Position numbers and translations under genes: made by a program. DNA of 39,471 bases from Phycisphaerales bacterium (lineage in GTDB: Bacteria > Planctomycetota > Phycisphaerae > Phycisphaerales > UBA1924). Under the pieces are notes generated by a model. It did not search any database, was not told the origin of the DNA, and saw only the letters and a list, made by a program, of their open reading frames with translations. Below, piece by piece: positions 9,944 to 18,915 of this stretch; positions within the stretch are counted from its first letter, which is position 1; every line of letters starts with the position of its first letter. The DNA is taken from positions 1 through 39,471 of the forward strand of contig DRKT01000175.1 in assembly GCA_011053195.1 (NCBI GenBank), read 5' to 3'.

Positions 9944-10960
9944 ATGAAGGAGTTGGTGATGCGGACGTTGGTTGGATCGGCATGTGTGGTGGCCTTGGTT
10001 TCAGGTTCGGCGCTGGCAAGCCCACCGGTGCGCAAGCACATCGACCCCGAGGCCCAGTGGGTGGTCCACCTGGATCTCGATGCCCTGAACGATTCGGAGA
10101 TCGGTTCGTGGCTGATGGAGCAGGCGGCCGAGGACAGCGACGACTTCGAGGATGTTCGCCAAGTGCTGCCCGGGTTCTGGCCCGGCCCGGATGGCGGGCT
10201 CACGGGCGTCACGCTCTATGGCCAATCGCTCGACATGGAGGAGGAGCAAGGGTGGAGCAGCTTCGCAGCGATCATCTATGGCGATGATCGGATCACGGAT
10301 TGGGGCGAGCAGCTCGAACACGCGGCGGAACAGGATGGTGCCGGCGATGCGGTGCGCCACCGCACGGTCAACGGGCACGAGTCGTGGTCGATCCCGATGG
10401 ACGATGATGCCCGGGCGTACATGGCGCTGGTCGAGCATGGCCGACGGGCCGCGTGGGTGGTGACGTTCGCCCCGGGCCAACTGAAGCACGCGCTGGGCAT
10501 TGTCGACGATGGATCGGGCGGAAGTGAATTACTCGAAGGCGGCTGGGACGACGGCGTGATCGGTTTCGCCGGCACACTGTCACTCAACAGCATCGACGAT
10601 GACGGTGGATTAACAAGGATTCTTGGTGATTCGGTGGCCTTGGCTGCCCGCGTCGGCGAGGTCGATGGCGAGGTGACACTCGAAGCCGCGATCGACACGG
10701 GCGACGAGGAAAAATCCCAAGCATTGATGGGCATCGCCAACGGGCTGGTCAGTGCCGGCGTGCTCGCATCCGGTCAAGATGAGGACCTGGACCGCCTGAT
10801 GGAGGTCATCGGCGATGTCGAGATGGATGTTGACGGCTCGCTGTTCGTGCTCTCGCTGACCCGCGATGCCGACGAAGTGATCGAGTTCCTGGAAAGCGTG
10901 GACGATGGCGAGTTGCTCGACGGTGATTTCGACGACGATGACGATTGGGACGACGACTGA
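9944..10960 (+). CDS. Exported hypothetical protein with poly-Asp C-terminus
   Basis: Signal peptide '[23 protein letters not shown]'; acidic protein ending '[13 protein letters not shown]'; good coding continuity. Confidence 0.75.
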   Translation: MKELVMRTLVGSACVVALVSGSALASPPVRKHIDPEAQWVVHLDLDALNDSEIGSWLMEQAAEDSDDFEDVRQVLPGFWPGPDGGLTGVTLYGQSLDMEEEQGWSSFAAIIYGDDRITDWGEQLEHAAEQDGAGDAVRHRTVNGHESWSIPMDDDARAYMALVEHGRRAAWVVTFAPGQLKHALGIVDDGSGGSELLEGGWDDGVIGFAGTLSLNSIDDDGGLTRILGDSVALAARVGEVDGEVTLEAAIDTGDEEKSQALMGIANGLVSAGVLASGQDEDLDRLMEVIGDVEMDVDGSLFVLSLTRDADEVIEFLESVDDGELLDGDFDDDDDWDDD

Positions 10961-10968
10961 ACACGACG

Positions 10969-11547
10969 ATGACCATTCGACGCGAGACGGCTGCGTCGGG
11001 GCCCGGCCCCGGCGTAGCTGTTTGTGCGCCGACAGATGCCGAGCTCGCGGTGCGGTCGGCATCGGGCGATCGGTCGGCGTTCGAGGTGTTGGTGAATCGG
11101 TGGCAGGGGCGGGTGTTTCGGTTCGTGCTCGTGCGCGTACGCGATGAGCACGATGCAGCCGAGGTGACGCAGGAGACGCTGATGCGGGCGTTCCGTTCCA
11201 TCGGCCGGTATCACTCGGGGCGGAGTTTCTCGACATGGCTCTTTGCGATTGCGCACCGGGAATCGGTCAACGTGATCCGCCGCCGGTTGCGGTCGGCGCG
11301 CGATGCGCAGCGAACGATAGAGCCGTCTGATTCGGATGGAGATGAACTGCCGGACGTGTGGGCGCTGGCCCGGCGTGTGCTGGATGACAAGGGGTTCGAG
11401 GCGGTGTGGCTTCGGTATGTCGAGGATCTCGAGGCCGGCGAGATCGCAGTGGTGATGGGCCGGTCTGCGGTCGGTGTGCGGGTGCTGCTGCACCGGGCGC
11501 GCACGAAGCTGGCGTCGGCTCTGGAAGAAACAAGCGGGGTGGCTTGA
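10969..11547 (+). CDS. RNA polymerase ECF-type sigma factor
   Basis: Region 2 'DRSAFEVLVNRWQGRVFRFVLVRVRDEHDAAEVTQETLMRAFRSIGRY...FSTWLFAIAHRESVNVIRRR' and region 4 'AVWLRYVEDLEAGEIAVVMGRSAVGVRVLLHRARTKL'. Confidence 0.92.
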   Translation: MTIRRETAASGPGPGVAVCAPTDAELAVRSASGDRSAFEVLVNRWQGRVFRFVLVRVRDEHDAAEVTQETLMRAFRSIGRYHSGRSFSTWLFAIAHRESVNVIRRRLRSARDAQRTIEPSDSDGDELPDVWALARRVLDDKGFEAVWLRYVEDLEAGEIAVVMGRSAVGVRVLLHRARTKLASALEETSGVA

Positions 11548-11996
11548 TGGGCACGAACAGACACACGGTAAATGATGTGGAGCGTCGGCTTCGGGCCGAT
11601 CAGCCGGGGCATGTCGAGCCGCCGGGCTGGGTGCGCCCGCACGTGCTCGCGGGCATCGACCGGGACACGCCCGAGGCCCGATCCATGCCGGGAGGCTGGG
11701 CTGTGCTGGTCGGGGCGCTCGGCGTGGCGGTGCTGGTGATCGGCGTGATCGGTGTGTTTCGGATGACGGGCCAATCCTCGGCAACGACGCCTCAGGCGAA
11801 AGTCCGGATCGCCTCGGCGGAAGAATTCCAGACCCCGACCGCCGGGCCGGCGATCAACCTCTCGATTCCGACGAAGGTTCTGACGCCCGGAACACTGGAG
11901 CGCGAGACGCAGCGGCTTCGGCAGGATGTCGTCCAACTCGCCGATGTGGTGCGCAAACCCATACGTCGGCTCGGAATGGGGCTGAGCCGATTCTGA
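11547..11996 (+). CDS. Single-pass membrane protein, candidate anti-sigma factor
   Basis: TGATG overlap with the ECF sigma stop; cytosolic N-terminus, one TM segment (WAVLVGALGVAVLVIGVIGVF), exported C-terminus. Confidence 0.7.
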   Translation: MGTNRHTVNDVERRLRADQPGHVEPPGWVRPHVLAGIDRDTPEARSMPGGWAVLVGALGVAVLVIGVIGVFRMTGQSSATTPQAKVRIASAEEFQTPTAGPAINLSIPTKVLTPGTLERETQRLRQDVVQLADVVRKPIRRLGMGLSRF

Positions 11997-12012
11997 GCGG
12001 ATACGCTCGGGC

Positions 12013-13104
12013 ATGGATGAGTTCGATGTGGCGGTCGTCGGGGGCGGTCCGATCGGGATCGAGATGCACGCGGCGCTGGTCGCGGCCGGCAAGCGCGTCG
12101 TGCATTTCGAGGCCGGCCGGATCGGGCACACCTTCAGCTGGTGGGCGCCCAGGACCCGGTTCTTCTCGAGCCCGGAACGGATCGCGATCTGCGGCGTACC
12201 CCTGCGCACGCCGGACCAGGGCAAGGCGTCCGCCGAGCAGTACGGCGACTACCTGCTGGCCGTCGTCGAACAGTTCGGGCTCAATATCAAAACATTCGAG
12301 CGTGTCGATCGCATCGAACGAGACAACGATGGCGGCTTCGTGCTGCACCACGCGCCAAGCCGGGTCGGGGTCGGCGGTCAGGAGATCGACGAGGAGATCG
12401 GTTTCGGCGCCGGCGAGCGCCCGGTCCGCGCCAGGCACGTGGTTCTGGCGATCGGCAACATGCACCGGCCTCGCGCGGTGGGCGTGCCGGGTGAGACGCT
12501 GGCGCACGTGAGCCATTACCTCGGGCATCCGGGCGACTACTTCGACAAGCGCGTGGTGATCGTGGGCGGGAAGAACTCGGCCGCGGAGGCGGCGATCCGA
12601 CTGTACCGGGCCGGTGCGCACGTGACGCTGAGTTATCGAGGCGATGAATTGGATGCGGGGCGGATCAAGTATTGGGTGTTGCCGGAACTCGTGTGGCTGA
12701 TCGAGAAGGGCCGGGTCGAGTTTGTACCGGAAACAAGGCCGGTGGAGATCCGACGTGATGCGATCGAGCTGGCCGGGCGAGAGGGCCGGGTTGTGCTGCC
12801 GGCGGACTTTGTGCTGCTGCTGACCGGTTATGTGCAGGACGGAACGTTGTACGACCAGTTGGGTTTGGATCGGATTGGTGAATCGCGCCGGCCGAGGCTG
12901 GACCGCGAGACGATGCAGACCAGCGTGCCGGGGATTTTCGTGGCGGGGACCGCAAGCTCGGGGAGCCAGACCCGGGCGAAGGTTTTTATCGAGAACAGCC
13001 ATGCGCACGTGGACCGGATTTGCCGGGCGATCGCGGGCGTCGGTGTGCCCTGGAAGCTCGACGAGGTGATGGAGGGGCTGGGGCAACTGGATGAGGAGAT
13101 GTGA
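12013..13104 (+). CDS. FAD/NAD(P)-binding oxidoreductase, YpdA/thioredoxin-reductase-like
   Basis: Rossmann motifs 'DVAVVGGGPIGIEMHAALVAAGKRVVHFEA' and 'VVIVGGKNSAAEAAIRLYRAGAHVTLSYRG'; 'PGIFVAGTASSGSQ'. Confidence 0.82.
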   Translation: MDEFDVAVVGGGPIGIEMHAALVAAGKRVVHFEAGRIGHTFSWWAPRTRFFSSPERIAICGVPLRTPDQGKASAEQYGDYLLAVVEQFGLNIKTFERVDRIERDNDGGFVLHHAPSRVGVGGQEIDEEIGFGAGERPVRARHVVLAIGNMHRPRAVGVPGETLAHVSHYLGHPGDYFDKRVVIVGGKNSAAEAAIRLYRAGAHVTLSYRGDELDAGRIKYWVLPELVWLIEKGRVEFVPETRPVEIRRDAIELAGREGRVVLPADFVLLLTGYVQDGTLYDQLGLDRIGESRRPRLDRETMQTSVPGIFVAGTASSGSQTRAKVFIENSHAHVDRICRAIAGVGVPWKLDEVMEGLGQLDEEM

Positions 13105-13119
13105 GCACGGCAGCCGTGT

Positions 13120-13506
13120 TCAGGGTCGGTAGGTGGTGGCGCAGCCGGGGGATTCGGTGATGCTGACCGCCGCGATTTTGGCGTGCGGTTCGAGGGCGAC
13201 GCCGAATCGGCTGTGCATCTCGTTGAAGATGTATTGGGCGATGTTCTCGGCGGTGGGGTTGAGCCCGCCGGCGGGCTGGTTGAAGGGCGCGATTTCGTTG
13301 AGGTTGGCGTTGTTGAACTCGGCGAGTATGGCGTCGAGGGATGCCTTGGCGGTGTGGAAGTCGCAGACGAGCCCGTCCTGATCGAGCCGGTCGCCCTTGA
13401 TTTCGACGGTGGCGAGGAAGTCGTGGCCGTGGAGCGTTTCTCGCTGCCCGGCGATGACCAGGGCATGGGCCGCGGAGAAGGTCGATTGCACGGTGATGGT
13501 GAACAT
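13120..13506 (-). CDS. queD: 6-carboxy-5,6,7,8-tetrahydropterin synthase
   Basis: PTPS fold motifs 'FSAAHAL', 'LHGHDFLATVEIKG', 'LVCDFHTAKASLDAIL', 'PTAENIAQYIF'. Confidence 0.88.
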   Translation of the reverse strand: MFTITVQSTFSAAHALVIAGQRETLHGHDFLATVEIKGDRLDQDGLVCDFHTAKASLDAILAEFNNANLNEIAPFNQPAGGLNPTAENIAQYIFNEMHSRFGVALEPHAKIAAVSITESPGCATTYRP

Positions 13507-13558
13507 GGAGCTAGGGTAGGGTGGGAATCGGCACCGTGGAAAAGAAAGGACGGAGCGG

Positions 13559-14965
13559 ATGGGTGAGGCGCCATTGATGGTTGGCGTGAGCGGGCTGCGG
13601 GGGATCGTGGGGCGGAGCCTGACGTCCGAGGTGGCCGTGCGGTATGCGCAGACGGTCGGCGCGTGGCTTGCAGAGCAATCGCCGGCGCCCGCGGTCGTGG
13701 TGGCCAGGGATGGTCGGGCCGGCGGCGATGCGATCTATGCCGACGCGATCGAAGGCTTGCTCGACGCGGGTGTCGATGTGTTCGAGGCGGATGTCTGCAT
13801 GACGCCAACGGTCGGGGTGATCGTTGATGAGCTGAATCTGGCCGGTGGCGTGATGGTGACGGCAAGCCATAACCCGCAGCAGTGGAACGGGCTCAAGGTG
13901 ATCCGAGGCAGCGAGGATGGTGCGTGTGCGCCAGACGCCGAGGCTGCAGCCGCGATCGTCGATCGGTTCAACAGCGGATTGTCGGCCTCGGGATCAAAAG
14001 GCAAGCCGAAGCGTCTGGACTTTGATCCGTCCGCCCGGCACACCGAGCGCGTGGTCGGGCACCTCGGTCGGCTCGGGCGATCGTTCCGGGTTGTGGTGGA
14101 TTCGGTGAACGCCTCGGGCCGGATCGCATCACCGATGCTGATGTCGGCGCTCGGGTGCGAGTTGGTTCGACACCTCGGCAGCGACGATTCGGGGATCTTT
14201 CCCCACACGCCGGAGCCGACGCGGGACAATCTGTCGGGCAAGGGCGGGCTGTGCGATGTGGTCGCGGAAATCGGGGCGGATGTCGGCTTCGCGCAGGACC
14301 CGGATGCGGATCGGCTGGCGATTGTGGATGAGAACGGGGCGTACATCGGGGAGGAGTTGACGCTGGCGCTGTGCGCGGTCTCGGTGCTCGAGGCGGTCAA
14401 GCCCGAGGCCGGGACACCGATGCTGTGTACGAATCTTTCGACCTCGCGGATGATCGACGATGTGGCGGCTCGGTACGGGGCCAAGGTCGTGCGCTCGGCT
14501 GTTGGTGAGGCGAACGTGGTCGAGGCGATGAAACGGCTCAAACGCGAGGGCAAGACGGTCGTGCTCGGGGGCGAGGGCAACGGCGGGGTGATCTGGCCGG
14601 AAGTGACGTATGTACGCGATTCGCTGTCGGCGATGGCGCTCGTGCTGTCGCTGATGGCCAGGACCGGCAAGCGTCTGAGCGATCTGGTGGCGGATGTGCC
14701 GGCGTATGCGATTGTCAAACGCAAGCAACCTCTGGCGAGGAAAGAGGATGCGGTGCCGGCGCTCGAGCGGGTGGCCTCGGCGTATGCAGACCAGCGTGTG
14801 GACCGTCAGGATGGGGTGCGGGTGGATTTCGATGCGGACCGGTCGTGGGTGCATGTCCGGGCGAGCAACACGGAGCCCATTCTGAGGCTGATCGCCGAGG
14901 CCCCGACCGCCGAGCGGGCCGAATCGCTGCTGGATGAGGTCCACCGGCTCGTGGATGCGGGCTGA
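13559..14965 (+). CDS. glmM: Phosphoglucosamine/phosphohexomutase
   Basis: 'GVSGLRGIVG', catalytic 'VMVTASHNPQQWNGLKVI', metal site 'QDPDADRLAIVDENG', 'GGEGNGGVI', 'VRASNTEPILRLIAEA'. Confidence 0.9.
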   Translation: MGEAPLMVGVSGLRGIVGRSLTSEVAVRYAQTVGAWLAEQSPAPAVVVARDGRAGGDAIYADAIEGLLDAGVDVFEADVCMTPTVGVIVDELNLAGGVMVTASHNPQQWNGLKVIRGSEDGACAPDAEAAAAIVDRFNSGLSASGSKGKPKRLDFDPSARHTERVVGHLGRLGRSFRVVVDSVNASGRIASPMLMSALGCELVRHLGSDDSGIFPHTPEPTRDNLSGKGGLCDVVAEIGADVGFAQDPDADRLAIVDENGAYIGEELTLALCAVSVLEAVKPEAGTPMLCTNLSTSRMIDDVAARYGAKVVRSAVGEANVVEAMKRLKREGKTVVLGGEGNGGVIWPEVTYVRDSLSAMALVLSLMARTGKRLSDLVADVPAYAIVKRKQPLARKEDAVPALERVASAYADQRVDRQDGVRVDFDADRSWVHVRASNTEPILRLIAEAPTAERAESLLDEVHRLVDAG

Positions 14966-14980
14966 CTATACTGGGCTTCC

Positions 14981-15232
14981 ATGAACCAGCAGCACATCGA
15001 ACCGGGACAGCGGGTGCGCATCACGCAGCAGATCCCTCGTCAGAGCGGCTCCCAGGCGGCGACCGTCGAGGGCACGGTGGTGTCGATCGGACAATCCAAG
15101 ACCGGCTCGTGGTATGCCCACGCCAAGGACCACAAGCTCTGGCTCGAACGGCTGGAACTCGAGAAAGACGACGGCGAGCGGGTGCTGCTCAATCTCGACC
15201 AATACTCGCGGATTGATGTGATCCCGGCGTAG
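14981..15232 (+). CDS. Small hypothetical protein (83 aa), beta-rich
   Basis: ORF immediately after glmM; coherent beta-strand-like sequence 'QAATVEGTVVSIGQSKTGSWYAHAKDHKLWLERLELEKDDGERVLLNLDQYSRIDVI'. Confidence 0.7.
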   Translation: MNQQHIEPGQRVRITQQIPRQSGSQAATVEGTVVSIGQSKTGSWYAHAKDHKLWLERLELEKDDGERVLLNLDQYSRIDVIPA

Positions 15233-15465
15233 GTCCGACCTTCCACAACCGGAGAAAAATCGACGGGTGCGGTTGGTGTGCGCGCACCGTCGCGGGCATG
15301 GCGGGTTGGATTCGGGATCGGCAAAGATTTTTTCATGGTGTCCGGTGAAGGAGTTGCGCGCGAGGGTGCCGCTGCGGGGATGCCGGTGTGCGCGCATGGA
15401 TGGGCGCGCGACGTTTGGGTGTGGGGACGACGAATTCGGCCCGGCAGTCAAGCGGAGGACACCAG

Positions 15466-17034
15466 ATGGCAAGCGTGGGCGGCACGGCGGAAGGGGAAGC
15501 AAGGCCGGGGGCAGCGGCGGGGCTCGACCCGGCGCTCGTGGATCATCTGATCCATGAGCACGAAACCCAGTGTTCAGAACTGAACACGTTGTGGGAATAC
15601 TACAGAAATCCGGTGCGGATCGTGCAATCGACGGGAGCGGACGGGCTGAGCCGGAGCGTGCGCCGACTGGCGCAGGAGGCCGGGCTGCCCGGGCGTGTGA
15701 CCGGCCTGCGGCGCGACGGGCTGGCCGACGATCGGCACGCCGGTCGGCGCGAGGTGGTGATCGAGAACGACATCGCTTGGCGAGTCCACACGATGATCGA
15801 CTTCCTGTTCGGGAAGCGACCGAACATCGTCAGCACCGCCGGGCAGGAGGGCCTGCGCGAGCAGATCGAGGCGTTGGTGGAGTCGGCGTGGGATGCCTCG
15901 GGCGGGCTCGAACTGATGCAGGACCTGGCGCTGCTGGGGCATGTGTTCGGGCATGTGGACCTGGTGCTTCGGGTGGATGACGAGGCGCTGACGCTTGCCG
16001 CCCGCCGGGCCGCGAGGATGCGTCAGAGCGGCGTATCGGTCCGGCAACTCCGCGGGCTGATGCGTGAGGCCGGGGCCGCCTTTCGGATCGAACCGGTCTC
16101 GCCGACGCGGGGGATTCCGATCGCGGATGCATCGGATTATCGCAAAATCTCTGGATATGTGATCCATTACGAGCGGGAGGCCAACTCGGTCGAACGGGTC
16201 GGGTTGCGGAAGAAGCTGATCGGGCGCGAGCGCGGGACGTGGGGCCGTCGGCGTCGGCATGAGTCCTACACGGAGGTGTTCGGGCCGAACGGGCACGAGC
16301 TGTGGGTCGGCGAAGAGCTCGTGGAACTCGACGATGGCGGTGTGCAATCGGGGCAGGTGCCGGTGGTGCATATCCAGAATCAGTCCCAGCCGCTGCGGTA
16401 TGAAGGGGTCGGCGAGGTCGAGCCGCTGCTGATGCTTCAGGACGAGCTGAACACGAGGCTGAGCGATCGGGCGAGCCGGGTGACGCTTCAAAGCTTCAAG
16501 ATGTACCTGGCCAAGGGGATCGACGGGTTCGAGCGTGTGCCGGTGACGCCGGGAACGGTGTGGTCGACGGACAACCCCGACGCCTCGGTCGAGGCGTTCG
16601 GCGGGGATGCGTCCAGCCCGAGCGAGGATCGGCACATCGGCGAGATCCGGCAGGCACTGGACAAGATCAGCGGCGTCCCGCCGGTCGCCAGCGGTGTGGT
16701 CGAGGCCAGAATCGGCAATCTGACCAGTGCCAACGCGCTGCGCGTCACGATGGTTGGGTTGATCAGCAAAACGAACCGCAAGCGCGTGACGTATGGGCGC
16801 GGGCTGATCGGGATCAGCTCGATGGTGATCGACGCGGCGCTGCGGAGCGGATTGATCGAGGCCGGTCTTGGAGATCGGCAGATGAAACTGGAGTGGCCGG
16901 ATCCGCTTCCGATTGATGACCAGGAATTGGCTGCATCGGCGCGGATCCGGCGCGAGCTCGGTGTGCCCGCGGATCGGGTCGCCGAGCAGCTCGGGTTCGT
17001 CCCGACGGAACTTGAAACAAAGGAGGGTGTGTGA
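15466..17034 (+). CDS. Phage portal protein (SPP1 gp6-like)
   Basis: 'DELNTRLSDRASRVTLQSFKMYLAKG', 'GEIRQALDKISGVPPVASG...LTSANALRVTMVGLISKTNRKRVTYGRGLIG' pattern typical of SPP1-type portals; SD 'ggagg' before ATG. Confidence 0.83.
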   Translation: MASVGGTAEGEARPGAAAGLDPALVDHLIHEHETQCSELNTLWEYYRNPVRIVQSTGADGLSRSVRRLAQEAGLPGRVTGLRRDGLADDRHAGRREVVIENDIAWRVHTMIDFLFGKRPNIVSTAGQEGLREQIEALVESAWDASGGLELMQDLALLGHVFGHVDLVLRVDDEALTLAARRAARMRQSGVSVRQLRGLMREAGAAFRIEPVSPTRGIPIADASDYRKISGYVIHYEREANSVERVGLRKKLIGRERGTWGRRRRHESYTEVFGPNGHELWVGEELVELDDGGVQSGQVPVVHIQNQSQPLRYEGVGEVEPLLMLQDELNTRLSDRASRVTLQSFKMYLAKGIDGFERVPVTPGTVWSTDNPDASVEAFGGDASSPSEDRHIGEIRQALDKISGVPPVASGVVEARIGNLTSANALRVTMVGLISKTNRKRVTYGRGLIGISSMVIDAALRSGLIEAGLGDRQMKLEWPDPLPIDDQELAASARIRRELGVPADRVAEQLGFVPTELETKEGV

Positions 17035-17531
17035 TGAGGGGTGTCTCAAGCGGGAACGATGGTGGCAGCGGCGGGGGAACCGGCGGGCCGGGAGATGGCG
17101 ATCGGGATCGGCCGCCGGAGACGATCAAGCCGGAGGACCGCCCCTGCGACGAGCAGGTGCAGGAGCTTCAGGCGGAGCTTGCCCAGTTGAAGGAACAGCT
17201 CGCGCAGGCGCAGTCGGCGCTGATCGAGCAGAAGCAGGCGCAGGAGCTGGAGCAGCAACTGGTCGAGGCCGGGGCGATTGATGTGGAGACGGCCAAGGTA
17301 CTCGCCGAGGCCAGGCTGCGGACGGGTGATGCAACGATCGAGGAGGTTGTTTCAGAACTCGCAGCATCGAAGAAGTTTTTGTTTCGTTCGCGGAAGAAAT
17401 CGGCCGCCGGGAGTGCAGTGTCGGGTTCGCCGAGCGCGATGAAGACACCGCTGGAGGATCTGGCGGATCAGGCGAGGCAGACGGGCGATCGGCGGGCGCT
17501 GCTGAGGTATCTGCGTCAGCGTCGCGGTTGA
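17034..17531 (+). CDS. Coiled-coil protein, candidate capsid scaffold
   Basis: Start overlaps the portal stop (GTGATG); SD 'aaaggaggg'; Q/E/A-rich heptad region 'QVQELQAELAQLKEQLAQAQSALIEQKQAQELEQQLVEAGAID' followed by a basic C-terminus; position between portal and MCP is canonical for scaffolds. Confidence 0.75.
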   Translation: MRGVSSGNDGGSGGGTGGPGDGDRDRPPETIKPEDRPCDEQVQELQAELAQLKEQLAQAQSALIEQKQAQELEQQLVEAGAIDVETAKVLAEARLRTGDATIEEVVSELAASKKFLFRSRKKSAAGSAVSGSPSAMKTPLEDLADQARQTGDRRALLRYLRQRRG

Positions 17532-17626
17532 GATTCGATTGGGATTTGTGTTTCGGGACAGGGTGAAGGTCGCGGCTCGCGGCCGGTGGTATCGGTGCGG
17601 GCTGCTTTTTTGAGGAGCAATACAGA

Positions 17627-18796
17627 ATGGCATTTACAGGGAAAGCGACATATGGGGCGGGTTCGGACCTGCCGGAGCTTGTCGAGGATGTGAGTGATGT
17701 GATCGGGATCGTGTCGCCGTTCGAGACGCCGCTGCTGAATCATCTCGGCGATCCGAAGCGGGCGGCGCAGAGCACAGTGCACGAGTGGGTCGAGGATCAG
17801 CTTCTGGCCAACGCGGATGCGATCAACCAGACGACATTCACGCCGGGGCCGACGACGGCGACCTCGATCACCGTGGACAACGGGAGCCGGTTTCAGGTCG
17901 GTGATCTTGTGCAGCCCGATGGTTCGGGCGAGGTGATCTTCGTCGCGGCGATCTCGGGCGACACGCTCTCGGTGATCCGTGGATACGGGGCGACGACGGC
18001 GGTGGCGCTGGCGGACAACATGGTGCTGAACATCCTGGGCAATGCGGCACTCGAAGGTGACGATGCGCCGGCGGCTCGGTTCACCAGCCGAACGCGGAAG
18101 CAGAACTTCACGCAGATTTTCACGGCTGCGGTCGAGGTCTCGGGCTCGATGCAGGCTTCGCGGGCGTACGGCGTCGAGGACGAGGTCGATTACCAGAAGC
18201 AGGAACGGATGCGCGAGCTGCTGCGCGATCTCGAGAACTGTGTGATCAATGGTGTCGCACCGACGACCAACCAGATCGGAAGCTCGTCGGTCCGCCGATC
18301 CATGGATGGGATCATCCCGATGATCGAGACCAACGACTTCGCACCGGGCCAGGGCGGTCTGCCCTCGGGTGGCGGCACGAACAGCGATGAGCTGACGGAA
18401 GAGCTGCTCAATGCAGCGCTGCGGTTGGTGTGGGACCAGTCCGGCGGTTCGATCGACACGATTGTGGTCGGCGGGGCGCAGAAGCGCAAGATCAACGAGT
18501 TTGCCTCGGCGAGCCGTCAGTATCTGCCCGAGGACACGGCGTATCGGGACATGATCAGCGTGTACGAGAGCGATTTCGGCGTGTGCCGGATCGTTCTGAG
18601 CCGATGGACCCCGCCGGACACGCTGCTGCTGCTTGATTCGTCGCGTCTCGAGGTGATGCCCCTGCAGGGCCGGAGCTTCCACTTCAAGCCCCTGGCGGCC
18701 TCGGGTGATGCGTTCAAGGGACAGGTGATCGGTGAATACACACTCGAGATGAAGAACGAGAACGCGCACGCGAAGCTGCAGGGCCTTGCGGTGTGA
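17627..18796 (+). CDS. Major capsid protein, SU10-type (HK97 fold)
   Basis: 'DLPELVEDVSDVIGIVSPFETPLLNHLGDPKRAAQSTVHEWVEDQL' N-terminal signature, 'KQNFTQIFTAAVEVSGSMQASRAYGVEDEVDYQKQERMRELLRDLENCVINGV', 'YESDFGVCRIVLSRW'. Confidence 0.85.
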   Translation: MAFTGKATYGAGSDLPELVEDVSDVIGIVSPFETPLLNHLGDPKRAAQSTVHEWVEDQLLANADAINQTTFTPGPTTATSITVDNGSRFQVGDLVQPDGSGEVIFVAAISGDTLSVIRGYGATTAVALADNMVLNILGNAALEGDDAPAARFTSRTRKQNFTQIFTAAVEVSGSMQASRAYGVEDEVDYQKQERMRELLRDLENCVINGVAPTTNQIGSSSVRRSMDGIIPMIETNDFAPGQGGLPSGGGTNSDELTEELLNAALRLVWDQSGGSIDTIVVGGAQKRKINEFASASRQYLPEDTAYRDMISVYESDFGVCRIVLSRWTPPDTLLLLDSSRLEVMPLQGRSFHFKPLAASGDAFKGQVIGEYTLEMKNENAHAKLQGLAV

Positions 18797-18855
18797 TCGG
18801 ACGAGCGAAGGTGTGAGGGTTGGCGTGCGGGCTATACGGGGGGCCCGGCGCCGGT

Positions 18856-18881
18856 CCGGCCGGTGCGAGAGTGCCGGCCGG
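18856..18881 (+). repeat. 11-bp hairpin with GAGA tetraloop (ccggccggtgc-gaga-gtgccggccgg)
   Basis: Arms pair fully with two G-U wobbles; intergenic between MCP and the next ORF. Confidence 0.8.
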
Positions 18882-18915
18882 GCTTTGACGGATTGGTTGC
18901 ACAAAGGAGGTCGGG

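Noticed and set aside
15267-15557. Short overlapping ORFs in the capsid-cassette leader
   Set aside because: No SD and Gly/Arg-rich; they overlap the portal start, which has a good SD.
15574-17049. 491-aa minus-strand ORF antisense to the portal gene
   Set aside because: Low-complexity, H/R/P/Q-rich; no motif; overlaps the well-supported portal ORF.
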